DNA from: Streptomyces sp. Edi4
GTDB taxonomy: Bacteria > Actinomycetota > Actinomycetes > Streptomycetales > Streptomycetaceae
Length of the DNA: 64,000 bases
Assembly (NCBI RefSeq): GCF_040253615.1
Contig: NZ_JBEJGY010000004.1
Coordinates: 6,882,001 to 6,946,000 of the forward strand
Direction: 5' to 3'
The notes below the pieces were generated by a model, which was not told the DNA's origin, made no database searches, and saw only the letters and a list, made by a program, of their open reading frames with translations. The position numbers were made by a program, and so were the translations under genes. Positions 43,094-52,799 of the stretch are shown here, one piece after another (position 1 is the first letter of the stretch; each line of letters starts with the position of its first letter).

Positions 43094-46000
43094 GCGGCGC
43101 TCCCTTCGCGGGGCGAGGCGCCCTGATGTGCCGTCAACTTCGTTCCATTGATGGAGAGTTGGGTATGCACGGGCGTTGACTGCTCACCCGCGATGGGGTT
43201 GCCCGCCCAGCGGGTGTCCGGCGGTACGCTCTCGCCGCGCATGACCAGTGAGGCGGCGCCGACCGAGGCCCTGGCGCCGATGTCGGTGCCGGGCAGCGCG
43301 ATGCTGTGCGGGCCGAGCGACGCGCCCTCGGCGAGCCGCACGGCGTCGAGGCGCATGATCCGGTCGTGGAAGAGATGGGTCTGCAACACGCACCCCCGGT
43401 TCACGCTCGCCCCGTCCCCCAGGGTGATCAGGTCGGTCTCCGGCAGCCAGTACGTTTCCAGCCACACCCCGCGTCCGATGTGGGCCCCCAGGCTGCGCAG
43501 CCACCAGTTGAGGACCGGCGTCCCGGTGAAGGAGCCCGCCATCCACGGCACCGCCAGAGACTCGACGAAGGTGTCGTACAGCTCGTTGCGCCACACGAAG
43601 GAGGACCACAGGGGGTGCTCGCCGGCCTTGAACCGGCCGACCAGGGCCCACTTCGCGGCGGTCGCCGTCAGGCCCGCCACGGCGGCCGCCCCCACAAGGA
43701 GCAAGGTCCCCGCCAGCGCGGCGAGCAAGAGCCCGCCCCGGTTGAGAGCGCTCTGCTCGCCGATGAGTACGGCTTCGGCGAGCAGCACCGAGCAGATCAG
43801 GGGCGTCACCCTGCACAGCTCGACCGAGGCGCGGGCGAGCACGAGCCGGCGCGGCGGGTCGAAGGTGCGTCCGGGGTCGGCGGTGGCCGCGACTCTCGGC
43901 AGCGGAAGGGCCGGCCGCCCGAGCCAGGAACTGCCCGGCTCGCTGTGGGCCGGCGCGTCGCACAGCACGCCGATCAGGGCGCCGTCGGGCACCCCGCGGT
44001 CCGGGCCGACGATGCCGGAATTGCCGACGAAGGCGCGCCGTCCCACGCTCGCCCTGCCCAACTTCAGCCAGCCGCCCCGGATTTCGAACGGCGCCATCAG
44101 GGTGTCGTCGGCGAGGAAGGCGCCGTCCTCCACCGTCAGGAGAGAGGGCAGCGGCAGCACCGTCGAGATCTCCGCGCGCCGTCCCACCCGGGCCCCGAGC
44201 AGCCGCAGCCACACCGGGGTGGCCAGGCTCGCGTACAGGGGAAAGAGGCTGCCTCGGGCGCCGCCGACCAGGCGCGTCACCAGCCAGGCGCGCCAGGCGA
44301 CACCGCCGCACACCGGGTGGAAGCCGGGCTTCAGGCCCCGCCCGAGGATCCGTACCAGGACCGCGAGCGTCAGCATGGAGAGCAGGGTGGTGGCCACCGC
44401 GATGGGCGGCGCGGCCACCAGCAGGCGTACCGCCACGGCTGAGAGCGTGTCGCAGGAACGCACCAGGTAGTAGACGCCGACCAGCGCGGGCGCGGTGTAC
44501 AGGAGCGAGACCAGCGGCAGCGCGGTCAAGGAGAGCGCGTAGGCCACGGCCCAGCGGCGCGAGCGTTGCGGACGCGGCGCGGGCCAGCCGGTCCCGGCGA
44601 CGCGCTCGTACGCCTCGGCCTGGCGGGCCGGTGAGCCGAGCCAGCGGCGGCCGGGCGGGACCTGGCCGTCCAGGCAGGCGCCCGGCTCGAGTTCGGCGTC
44701 CGTGCCGAGGACCGCGCCGGGCATCAGGGTGCTGCGGTGGCCGACCCGGGCGCCGTCCCCGACGCGTACCGCTCCGATGCGCAGCGTCGCCCCGTCCAGC
44801 CACCAGCCGCTGATGTCGGCCTCGGGCTCCACGCTCGCCCCCCGGCCGATCGTGGCAAGACCGGTCACCGGGGGCATGGCGTGCAGGGCGACGCCCTTGC
44901 CGACCCGGCAGCCCAGTGAACGCGCGTACAGACGGGCCCAGGGTGTCCCGAGCAGGGAGGAGACGCCGAACGCCGCCACGACGCGTTCGGCCGTCCACAG
45001 CCGCAGATGGACACGCCCGCCCCGGGGATAGGCACCCGGCTTCACTCCTCGGGTCAGCGCACGCGCGGCTGCCGCGCCGATGGCGAAGCGGGCCGGCGCG
45101 CTGAGGAGGACCACGGCGCCGATGAGAACGAACCACCAGGAGGTGTGCGGCGCCCAGGCCTGGGGCGCGAGCCAGCCCATGATGTTGTCGAGCGTGGCCA
45201 GCGCGATCAGCCCGCGCAGTCCGGCGACGCCGAACAGGGCTGTCGTCACCAGGAGTTGGACCACCCCGGCGCTGCGCGGAACCGGCTGGATCGTGCGTTT
45301 CTCGGCGGCGGGACCGGCGAGTGATTCAAGGTGCAGGGCCATGTCCCGCAGCAGGGGCCGGCGGTAGAGGTCGGCGACGGACACGCCGGGGTAGTGCTCA
45401 CGCAGCTCGGACGCCAGTCGTGCGGCGCTCAGGCTGGAGCCGCCGAGAGCGAAGAAGTCGCTGTCCGGCTCGGGGCGCACGCCCAGCATGCGCTCCCACG
45501 CCCCGGCGAGCCGCGCGGCGGTGGAGCCGTCCTGTTCGGCCGGGGTGAGGGGAGCGCGTTGCGAGGGGAGCGGCCAGGGAAGCGCGTCCCGGTCGACCTT
45601 GCCCGAGGTACGCGTCGGCAGATCGGCTACCTCCACGAGCAGCGGCACCAGAGCGGCCGGGAGGCGTTCGGTGAGGATGCCACGCGCCTCATCGGCGCGG
45701 AATCCTTCCCGTTCAGGTACCAGGTAACCCACCAGGATCTGCCCCCCGGCCGGGGTGCCGCGCACCGCGCAGGCGGCGGCGCGTACGCCTGGAAGCGCTC
45801 TCAACGTGGCGTCGATCTCGCCGAGTTCGATGCGGCGCCCGCCCACCTTGACCTGGTCGTCGGCCCGCCCGAGGTGGACGAGGCCGGCGGCCTCGGCGCG
45901 CACGAGGTCTCCGGTGCGGTAGGCGCGCCGGGTGTCGAGGAGGGCGAGCGGCGTGAACCGTTCGGCGTCCTTGACGCCGTCCAGATACCGCGCGGTGCCC

Positions 46001-47034
46001 GCCCCGGCGATGACCAGTTCCCCCTCGCCTCCGTAGGGGACGGGGTTTCCGGCCCGGTCGAGGACCGCCAACTCCCAGCCGGCCAGGGGAAGTCCGATGC
46101 GTACGGGCTCCCCGGGCATCATGCGGGCCGCTGTCGCCACCACCGTGGTCTCGGTGGGCCCGTAGGTGTTCCACATCTCACGGCCCTTGACCGCGAACCG
46201 GTCCGCGAGGGCGCCCGGGCAGGCCTCACCCCCGACGATCAGGAGCCGTACGTCCTCCAACGCCTCGTCCGGCCAGAGCGCGGCCAGGGTGGGCACCGTG
46301 GAGACCACCGTGATGCCGCGCTCCATGAGCCAGGGGCCCAGTTCATGGCCGGCCCGCACCAGCGAACGCGGCGCCGGAACCAGGCAGCCGCCGTGCCGCC
46401 AGGCCAGCCACATCTCCTCGCACGAGGCGTCGAACGCGACGGAGAGGCCGGCCAGGACCCGGTCGCCGGGCCCCAACGGCCGCTCGGCCAGGAACAGTTG
46501 TGCCTCCGCGTCCACGAACGCGGCGGCCGAACGATGGGTGACCGCCACGCCCTTGGGCAGCCCCGTCGAACCGGAGGTGAAGATGATCCAGGCGTCGTCC
46601 TCGGGCCGCGCGGCACGCCAGTGGGCGCCGAGCGGTGCCGTGGACCCCGGCAGTATCCGCTCTCCCGCCTCGATGACGGCGCACACCCCGGCCTCGCTGA
46701 AGACCGTCGCCGCGCGTTCATCGGGGTCGTCGGCGTCGACCGGCACATACGCCGCGCCGCACAGCAGCACCGCGAGGATGGCGAGATACAGATCGCAGGT
46801 GCCGGACGGGATACGGATGCCGACCCGGTCGCCGGGGCCGATGCCGTGGCGGGTGAGCCGCACGGCGCGTTCGGTGATCCGGTCGCAGAGGTCTTGGTAG
46901 GTCAGCCGCTCGCCGCCCGCGTCGAGTGCGGGTGCGCCCGGGTGGGCGGCCGCCGTCGCGTCCAGTATGTCGAGCAGGGTGCGGGGGTGCGGGGCCGCTG
47001 CGCCGCGGAAGACGGCCGGCAGGTGCGAAGACAT
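43090..47034 (-). CDS. pls: Pls/PosA-family nonribosomal poly-amino-acid synthetase
   Basis: 1314 residues from ATG 47032-47034 (MSSHLPAVFRG); a start at 47082 would add 16. An adenylation domain (about residues 20-520) has IIFTSGSTGLPKGVAVTH and MWNTYGPTETTVVA. A carrier domain (about 530-610) has FFALGGSSLSAARLASEL with the phosphopantetheine serine. There is no condensation or thioesterase domain. Six membrane helices instead separate three related left-handed-helix/acyltransferase-like domains. This is the layout of epsilon-poly-L-lysine synthetase (1319 residues in S. albulus) and related homopolymer synthetases. The monomer (lysine, diaminobutyrate, ornithine or other) cannot be fixed by eye. 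Palindrome variants at 43743 and 45790 are in frame. Confidence 0.9.
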   Translation of the reverse strand: MSSHLPAVFRGAAAPHPRTLLDILDATAAAHPGAPALDAGGERLTYQDLCDRITERAVRLTRHGIGPGDRVGIRIPSGTCDLYLAILAVLLCGAAYVPVDADDPDERAATVFSEAGVCAVIEAGERILPGSTAPLGAHWRAARPEDDAWIIFTSGSTGLPKGVAVTHRSAAAFVDAEAQLFLAERPLGPGDRVLAGLSVAFDASCEEMWLAWRHGGCLVPAPRSLVRAGHELGPWLMERGITVVSTVPTLAALWPDEALEDVRLLIVGGEACPGALADRFAVKGREMWNTYGPTETTVVATAARMMPGEPVRIGLPLAGWELAVLDRAGNPVPYGGEGELVIAGAGTARYLDGVKDAERFTPLALLDTRRAYRTGDLVRAEAAGLVHLGRADDQVKVGGRRIELGEIDATLRALPGVRAAACAVRGTPAGGQILVGYLVPEREGFRADEARGILTERLPAALVPLLVEVADLPTRTSGKVDRDALPWPLPSQRAPLTPAEQDGSTAARLAGAWERMLGVRPEPDSDFFALGGSSLSAARLASELREHYPGVSVADLYRRPLLRDMALHLESLAGPAAEKRTIQPVPRSAGVVQLLVTTALFGVAGLRGLIALATLDNIMGWLAPQAWAPHTSWWFVLIGAVVLLSAPARFAIGAAAARALTRGVKPGAYPRGGRVHLRLWTAERVVAAFGVSSLLGTPWARLYARSLGCRVGKGVALHAMPPVTGLATIGRGASVEPEADISGWWLDGATLRIGAVRVGDGARVGHRSTLMPGAVLGTDAELEPGACLDGQVPPGRRWLGSPARQAEAYERVAGTGWPAPRPQRSRRWAVAYALSLTALPLVSLLYTAPALVGVYYLVRSCDTLSAVAVRLLVAAPPIAVATTLLSMLTLAVLVRILGRGLKPGFHPVCGGVAWRAWLVTRLVGGARGSLFPLYASLATPVWLRLLGARVGRRAEISTVLPLPSLLTVEDGAFLADDTLMAPFEIRGGWLKLGRASVGRRAFVGNSGIVGPDRGVPDGALIGVLCDAPAHSEPGSSWLGRPALPLPRVAATADPGRTFDPPRRLVLARASVELCRVTPLICSVLLAEAVLIGEQSALNRGGLLLAALAGTLLLVGAAAVAGLTATAAKWALVGRFKAGEHPLWSSFVWRNELYDTFVESLAVPWMAGSFTGTPVLNWWLRSLGAHIGRGVWLETYWLPETDLITLGDGASVNRGCVLQTHLFHDRIMRLDAVRLAEGASLGPHSIALPGTDIGARASVGAASLVMRGESVPPDTRWAGNPIAGEQSTPVHTQLSINGTKLTAHQGASPREGSAA

Positions 47035-47198
47035 CGGTATGCCTCTGGCGTAGTGCGGGTGGTACGGACATCCTTCGGACATCCGCCCATCCAGACGGGC
47101 ATACCGAGCGGCGGGTTCGCACCCGCCCTGGTACTTGACGATATTTATCCGTTGTTTTCGAAGTGATTCGGATGATTATGGCGCCGATCGGGGCAAGT

Positions 47199-48407
47199 TC
47201 AGGGGCGATCCCGGCGGCAGAGGTCCCTTGCGCGTAGCACTAGTTCGGTGGCGAACCGGTGTTCGGGGTCGGCGAGCCGGTCGCCGAAGATGGACTCGAG
47301 GGTGCGCATCCGGTAGCGCACCGTCTGCGGGTGCACGGCGAGGAGTTCGCCCATGTGGGCGGCGGTGCCACGGGTCGCGAGCCAGGTCCGCAGGGTGTCG
47401 ATGAGGCGGTCGCGCCGACCGGGTGTAAGCGCTTCCAAAGGGGCGAGTTCGCGGCGGGCGAGGTGTTCGAGCAGCGCCGGATCGGAGCGCAGCCAGAGCG
47501 TGACCAGGTGGTCCTCGCAGTACAGCCGGCCGGACTCGCTCTCGATGACGCCCGCCGCCGCGAGGTCGAGGACCTGGCGCGCCCAACGCAGGGAGTCGGA
47601 CGCGTCACCGATGGGGACCTCGAGCCCCACCGCGGCCCAGGACCCGTGCAGGGCGGCGTCCAGCATCCGTCTTCGCGTCTCGTCCACCGGGCCCGGCACC
47701 AGGAGGTGGGGGTGCGGTTCGCCGGAGTCGACCAGGACATCGTTGTCCAAAGCGGCGCGCGTGAGGCCCGCCCCGGAGCGGAGCGCGATCAGGGTGACTC
47801 GCTCGGGCAGTGGCCAGCGGGCGCGGTCGGCCAGTTCCGCGATGGCGGCGCGGGGCACTGGGGAGCCGGCGAGGACCAGATGCAGCAGCCGTCTGCGCAG
47901 CGCGTCGGAGCGCTCGCCGGAGAAGGACGTTACCTCCAGATACCCCTCTCGTGAGAGCGCTTCCAATTCCTCGACGTACGTGAAGAGCGCGTCCGCGAAG
48001 CTGAGCATCAGGGCGGGGGAGAGGTTGTAGCGCCGGCCGATCTTCTTGGCCCGCCGCAGCGCGACGCGGGCGCCCAGCCGGTAGGCCCCCTGGAGCGTTT
48101 CCAGGCTCCGGCCCTCGTAGGCCTCGAACCGGCCGAAGCGCCGGCACATCTCGTCGCGGAGGGTGGAGGGCGCGCTGGGGGAGGCGACCTGGTCGACGAA
48201 GACGGTGAGATTCTGTTCCACCCCGACCCTGATGGCCTCCCCGTAGGGGCCCTCGAGCAACCGGGCGTACTCGGGGTAGGCGCGCGTGACCTCCGCGCCG
48301 ATCTCCTTGAGGAGTCCCGGAAGTTCGGGACGCATGATCGCGGCGAACTCCTGTGGGAGCGGTCCCAAGGGCTCCTGGGTGTCCGATGACTGCGCGGCTG
48401 TGGGCAT
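47199..48407 (-). CDS. PucR/CdaR-type transcriptional regulator
   Basis: 402 residues. The C-terminal HTH is LATRGTAAHMGELLAVHPQTVRYRMRTLESIFGDRLADPEHRFATELVLRA (about residues 342-392), the PucR C-terminal domain. The middle is a GGDEF-like RsbR/CdaR-type sensor and the N-terminus a helical RsbRD-like domain (EYARLLEGPYGEAIRVGVEQNLTVFVDQV). It lies 164 bp upstream of the synthetase gene on the same strand and is a candidate regulator of it. Two palindrome variants, 47952 (in the gene) and 48455 (48 bp before its start), flank its 5' part. Start ATG 48405-48407. Confidence 0.88.
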   Translation of the reverse strand: MPTAAQSSDTQEPLGPLPQEFAAIMRPELPGLLKEIGAEVTRAYPEYARLLEGPYGEAIRVGVEQNLTVFVDQVASPSAPSTLRDEMCRRFGRFEAYEGRSLETLQGAYRLGARVALRRAKKIGRRYNLSPALMLSFADALFTYVEELEALSREGYLEVTSFSGERSDALRRRLLHLVLAGSPVPRAAIAELADRARWPLPERVTLIALRSGAGLTRAALDNDVLVDSGEPHPHLLVPGPVDETRRRMLDAALHGSWAAVGLEVPIGDASDSLRWARQVLDLAAAGVIESESGRLYCEDHLVTLWLRSDPALLEHLARRELAPLEALTPGRRDRLIDTLRTWLATRGTAAHMGELLAVHPQTVRYRMRTLESIFGDRLADPEHRFATELVLRARDLCRRDRP

Positions 48408-48454
48408 CTCACTCCCCTTGCACTACGGCGCTCCGGTGGGGGGATGACCGATGG

Positions 48455-48468
48455 GGAAAGCGCTCCCA
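48455..48468. repeat. palindrome variant upstream of the PucR-type regulator
   Basis: GGAAAGCGCTCCCA, three mismatches from the window consensus; it is closer to the CebR-type TGGGAGCGCTCCCA. It lies 48 bp upstream of the regulator's start codon, a plausible operator place. Confidence 0.5.
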
Positions 48469-48635
48469 TCGACCGACAGGTGCGTACCTTGGCGGACTGC
48501 TGAACCTAGAACAACTGCCGTGCCAGGGACAACACTTGGGTCGGTGCCGGGCTCAGGGTGCGTCGGTTGTCGGCCGATTCCGGTGCGGCCCGGCCGGAGC
48601 TCGGCCGGGCCGCCGCGCGTGGGTGGTGGCAGACG

Positions 48636-49583
48636 TCACTGGGCCGCCGAATGCCAGTACTGAGAGAGGAGTTTGCCGTTGTTGGGAACGACCGTGCCGG
48701 GGGCGTGCAGTCCGGCGAGGTAGGTGGACGCGTTGTTGAGGACGAGGTTGTTGCGGCCGCCCGCCGAGGGAAGGCCCGTCTTGAGGTTCACCGCCCAGTC
48801 GAGCAGGCCCGCGAGGCCGCAACCGCTTGCCCCGGGCACCGCGAACGTGGTGTCCGTCTGGTCGGCGCCGGTGAGGCTGAGCCGGTTCATGACGCCGGCC
48901 GTGTTGGCCGTGCCGTTGCCGTCGAAGCGCTGGATGCCGAGCTTGGGCACCGTGACGTTCTGGGGGCGCAGAACGATGGGGTGGGCCGCCGATCCGAGGT
49001 AGCAGGAGCCGCCGAGGAGTGGGTTTTGCAGATGGATGCGGACCGGGATCGCGAGAATCGGCTGACCGGAGGTGGCACCGGCGGTGAGTTGGAAGTCGCT
49101 GGGCGTACCGACGGATTCCATGGTCGCGGTCACCCGGTTGAGACTGGCGTTGGTGATGCCCTGGCAGATGCCGCTGACGACGGGGATGTCGCTCGGGCAC
49201 ATCAGGCCGAGCAGCCCGCCGGGGATGTCGGCGGGGTCGGCGACCAGCGCGCCGCCGGCGGGGGCGACGAGTGTGGATGTCCCGCCCGAGTGCTGGATGA
49301 CCCCGACCTGCAAGTCGCTCGCTCCCGTGGTGACGTCGGTGTTGCCGAGCTTGATGGAGCCGCCGGGCGAGTGGGAGGCGATGCACTGCACGATGTCGGC
49401 GCGTCCGTCGGCCGCGAGCATGGCCGGGTCGTCCACGGGACACCGGGTGAACGGGGCCCAGTCACCCGCCAGTTGACTCGCCGACGTGGTGTCGGCGGAG
49501 GCGGTCCCCACCGCACCCAGCACTGTCAGGGCGGTGCCCGTGGCGAGCAGTGCGGCGCTCAGGCGGTTGGATACGGGTCTCAT
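48636..49583 (-). CDS. secreted protein of unknown function
   Basis: 315 residues with a signal peptide ending near TASADT. The mature protein is beta-rich and Gly/Thr/Ser-rich, with four cysteines or more in pairs (RCPVDDP, VQCIASH, MCPSDIPVVSGICQG, GSCYLG, GCGLAG). I recognise no named domain. It is one of three consecutive minus-strand secreted proteins that end where the divergent mce operon begins, suggesting cell-envelope or lipid-related work. Confidence 0.75.
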   Translation of the reverse strand: MRPVSNRLSAALLATGTALTVLGAVGTASADTTSASQLAGDWAPFTRCPVDDPAMLAADGRADIVQCIASHSPGGSIKLGNTDVTTGASDLQVGVIQHSGGTSTLVAPAGGALVADPADIPGGLLGLMCPSDIPVVSGICQGITNASLNRVTATMESVGTPSDFQLTAGATSGQPILAIPVRIHLQNPLLGGSCYLGSAAHPIVLRPQNVTVPKLGIQRFDGNGTANTAGVMNRLSLTGADQTDTTFAVPGASGCGLAGLLDWAVNLKTGLPSAGGRNNLVLNNASTYLAGLHAPGTVVPNNGKLLSQYWHSAAQ

Positions 49584-49679
49584 GGAGTCGTCCCCTCTGG
49601 ACGTCCCGACACGCGACGTCCTGTACGGATATGGGCGGCTGCGCCAACAACTGTGTACCGAACCGGAGTTGGCCGGAAG

Positions 49680-51236
49680 TCAGCGCAGGGGCGGCGGGAT
49701 GGTCGTGGGCTGCTTGTCCGGGGTGCACAGCTTGGCCGGGTCGTCCGGGATGCCGGACGCGCACGGCGCTCCCTGGTTCTGCTTCACCGTGTTGGCGGGC
49801 CCGGACACCGACGCGGTGAACAGCGGGCTGAGGTCTTCGCCCACGCCGCAACCGGTGAACGGCGGAATGGTCACCTCGCCGTCCAGGGGACCGCCCCGGG
49901 AGAGCGAGTAGCCGCGCCAGACGGTGTCCTTGCCCTTCTTGAGCTGCCCCAGCAGAACCATGTGGTCCTTGGTGTTGTTCGACGGGTCAGGATCTCGGGA
50001 GTAAATGGGGCCGCTGGTACGGCAGTTGGGGCCGACGTCCATCGGTGTGCCATTGACCTTGACGTCGCTCAGGCGCAGGGTCAACGGAATCCTGATGTAG
50101 GTCTCGCCGTGCCCGGCGGTGTTGTTGAGATCGGAGTCGATGGACATGGGACCGGTCTGTTCCAACGTCATCGTCGCGGTGGTCGGCATGAACCCGAAGG
50201 TCAAAAATGTGGCCGGGGCCGGAGGAGTCTGGGCCCGGCCCTGGTAGTCGAGCCGGCCCTGCGACTTCTGGAGCAGATGGAGTTCGAAGACGCCGGGTCT
50301 CACCTCGATCCGCTTCAGCTGGTTGAGGCCCTGGACGATCTGGGCGCAGTAGACGGGGATCAGGGAGGCGCCGTTCAGCTTGGTGACATTGGAGTACCCG
50401 GTGACGTACGCCGCGAGGGCGAGGGGCTGGGCGGTGTCACCGTGGCACGGGGGCACGGCGGCGGGGGGAGCGCTTCCCGCCGTGGGGGCGGCGACCTTGG
50501 GGGCGGCGAGGGAGGGGTGCGGCGGGGTGGCGGCGGCCGTGGGGCTCGGCGTCGAGGCGCCGGGCGCCGACGACGGTGTGGAGCCCGAAGTGGCCCCGGA
50601 CACCGGCACTTTGGCCAGCTGATCCGATCCACCCGGGGTTCTCGTGCATGACACCGACAGGGTCGCCGGCTGCGTGGCGCGGCCCTCGATGGTGACCGGT
50701 TGGAAGTCGAGCGTGAGAGCCGTGGCGGTCACCGTGAGGTCGCCGGGGTCGTTGGCGGTGATGGTGGGGACGTCGCCGGTGGCCGTGAGGACCGCGTCGC
50801 CCGCGGGCGGGAGGGGGACCGAGGGCGCGCCCAGCTGCCACAGGGCAGTGACGTCGGCGCCGTTCTGCGCCACCCGCGTCGTCAGCCGGATGCTCGCTCC
50901 CGTCGTGGCCGCGTGCAGCGCGGTGAGTTCGGCGACGGCGGACGCGGGCAGCGTCACCCGTGTGGCGACGTCGACGGGCCGGATCGCCACACCCGGCGCG
51001 GCCCGCTCGGGGAACTTGGCCGCGACTCGTACCGACACAGACCGCGCTCCGCCCGGGAACGCGCAGGTGTAGGCGAGATCGGTGCTGACCTGCTGATCCC
51101 CGAGCGCCGCGGTCGCGCCCGGCACGATGGCGGCCAGCACGACGGTCGCCGCCGCGACCGCACCCCGGCCGCGTACGGTCTGCCAACGGCCGCCGGAGCC
51201 CCGCTTCCTCGTCACGTCGCGATCAGCTCCACTCAC
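49680..51236 (-). CDS. secreted DUF6801-type protein
   Basis: 518 residues. A signal peptide or N-terminal anchor (VAAATVVLAAIVPGATAAL) is followed by a beta-sandwich-like domain with YTCAFPGGARSVSVRVAAKFPERAAPGVAIRP and VTLPASAVAELTAL, which I recognise as the DUF6801 type. A Pro/Ser/Thr-rich linker (about residues 215-265) separates it from a C-terminal beta-rich domain resembling the 48636 gene product (PPCHGDTAQP, IPVYCAQIVQG, GPNCRTSGPI). Probable surface or secreted protein acting with its neighbours. Confidence 0.75.
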   Translation of the reverse strand: MSGADRDVTRKRGSGGRWQTVRGRGAVAAATVVLAAIVPGATAALGDQQVSTDLAYTCAFPGGARSVSVRVAAKFPERAAPGVAIRPVDVATRVTLPASAVAELTALHAATTGASIRLTTRVAQNGADVTALWQLGAPSVPLPPAGDAVLTATGDVPTITANDPGDLTVTATALTLDFQPVTIEGRATQPATLSVSCTRTPGGSDQLAKVPVSGATSGSTPSSAPGASTPSPTAAATPPHPSLAAPKVAAPTAGSAPPAAVPPCHGDTAQPLALAAYVTGYSNVTKLNGASLIPVYCAQIVQGLNQLKRIEVRPGVFELHLLQKSQGRLDYQGRAQTPPAPATFLTFGFMPTTATMTLEQTGPMSIDSDLNNTAGHGETYIRIPLTLRLSDVKVNGTPMDVGPNCRTSGPIYSRDPDPSNNTKDHMVLLGQLKKGKDTVWRGYSLSRGGPLDGEVTIPPFTGCGVGEDLSPLFTASVSGPANTVKQNQGAPCASGIPDDPAKLCTPDKQPTTIPPPLR

Positions 51237-51377
51237 TCAGCTCCCTTGCCTGGGGTGCACACGGACCCACCGTCCGGCTCGGCGGACGGGGGGCGTCCGC
51301 GCCGCGTCTGGGGGCCCGCCCGACAGGCCGTGGGCCGGCCGGGCGGGCCCGGGGCGAACGCGCTGCGCCATGCGGTA

Positions 51378-52010
51378 CTACGAGCCGACGATGGTCGGGT
51401 GCGTGCTGGTGCCGCTGACCACCGCGTAGTAGTCGCCGTTGAACGACGGATGGTCACCCGCGGAGACGACCCCCGCACAGCCGGCCGTCGGCGCCGACAC
51501 CGTCAGTTCGGTGGGGTTGGCCGCCACCGCCAGATCGCCGGTGGAGTTGGTGTACGTGCCGTGCGCCGTACCGGTCACGGTGAACGCGCAAGTCGCCACC
51601 GACACACGGGCGTTGACACCGGATATGTAACCCTGCGAGACACCGGTGCCCGCGTCGTAGTCGGTCACGTTCAGCGTCCAGGGTGTGTTCGCCACGGTGT
51701 CCACCGTGCCGAGGAAGCTGGTGCACGGCTCACTCGAACTGCCGAAGTGCGCGGGGTTGATGCTGCCCACCGCGGCCGGGTTGCCGGTCGCGCTCTGCAA
51801 GCTGCCACCCGCGTCCGCGTAAGTGCAGGTCATGTCGATGCCGTTGATGGAGAGCACGACATCGCTCGAAGTGGCGGTGAAACTCTCCGGCGAGTTGGGG
51901 CCGATGACCCAGTGAGTGGGCGACGCGGCCAGGGCGGGCGCGGTCGCCAGGGCGAACGCGGCACTCGCGGCGCCACATACCAGCGCGATCTTTCCTAGGG
52001 TGCTTCGCAC
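51378..52010 (-). CDS. secreted protein of unknown function
   Basis: 210 residues from GTG 52008-52010, which has TCGGAGG 8 bp upstream; the longer frame to 52031 lacks a ribosome site. The signal peptide is STLGKIALVCGAASAAFALATAPALAA. The mature part is a single beta-rich domain with four cysteines (MTCTYA, EPCTSF, ATCAFT, AGCAGV). First gene of the minus-strand group of secreted proteins divergent from mce. No family recognised. Confidence 0.75.
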   Translation of the reverse strand: MRSTLGKIALVCGAASAAFALATAPALAASPTHWVIGPNSPESFTATSSDVVLSINGIDMTCTYADAGGSLQSATGNPAAVGSINPAHFGSSSEPCTSFLGTVDTVANTPWTLNVTDYDAGTGVSQGYISGVNARVSVATCAFTVTGTAHGTYTNSTGDLAVAANPTELTVSAPTAGCAGVVSAGDHPSFNGDYYAVVSGTSTHPTIVGS

Positions 52011-52101
52011 AGCGATATCCTCCGATTTCACCTGCTACGGATACGGATTCGGCCACGTACGATCCGTGACGACGCGGACGTTACTTGCGGGAAACATGGG
52101 C

Positions 52102-52128
52102 GCACAATCCTGCCGTTCAAGATTGTGC
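52102..52128. promoter_or_regulatory. inverted repeat in the mce divergent region
   Basis: GCACAATC-N11-GATTGTGC with perfect 8-bp arms, 92 bp upstream of the 52010 start. It may be an operator or a transcript hairpin. The gap 52011-52799 holds no gene I can support. Confidence 0.5.
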
Positions 52129-52300
52129 CGAGCAAGACCCTGCGTTGTGTCGCAGGTGAGTAACCGGCCGCCCTTTCTTGTCGGTTGGTGCGCAATGGAG
52201 AGACGCAGGGCGGGCGTCGCGTGCCGAACTTCCCAGCTCGCTCCCCATGAAAGAGGGCCGCACGCGAGGTTACAGGTGAAATCCGTCAAGGAGTGACAAC

Positions 52301-52313
52301 TTACCCAGGGTAA
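52301..52313. promoter_or_regulatory. palindrome TTACCCAGGGTAA, candidate operator
   Basis: Perfect 6-bp arms around one base in the 790-bp gap between the secreted-protein genes and the mce operon. A related TTACCC sits at about 52391. Nearby GACAACTT (52295) and AAGTTGTC (52330) also form a wide dyad. TetR- or GntR-type control of mce is common; no regulator gene is adjacent. Confidence 0.45.
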
Positions 52314-52799
52314 ATGCGCGGGAAATGACAAGTTGTCGATGGCCGGGTGAGGGCTCGCGGAAACTTCTGGAACTGGTATTGCAGAGCGAGGTTACCCAGC
52401 CGTAGCGTCCGGTGTGCGGCCGGTCCGGACAGCTCACCCGGGCCCCGCCCGCTCGGCGCCCCCGCTCTCCCGGCCACACCCCGAAGGCCGGGACCGGTCG
52501 GGGCAAGCCCCCTTGGCCGCACCGCTTTGAAAATTCCAGGCCGGCTCGTCGGGGCGGGGCGGCGCCGCTCAGCTCTCCTGGACGCGCCACCCCCGTCCTC
52601 CGTGCGTTCTGACCGCTCAATTGCTGCGCAGTCAGGGATCAGGAGGACGCCGGAACTTGTCAACCAGTGACAAAGGAAAGAGGAATTGACGAATGCGGCC
52701 CTCCGGGATCTTGTTTCGGTGGCGCCGCGCACCTTACCGTGCGCCCCTTGGTGATCTCGCGTCGCTCTACGCATGTCGCGCATGCCTGCTGGAGGTGGG

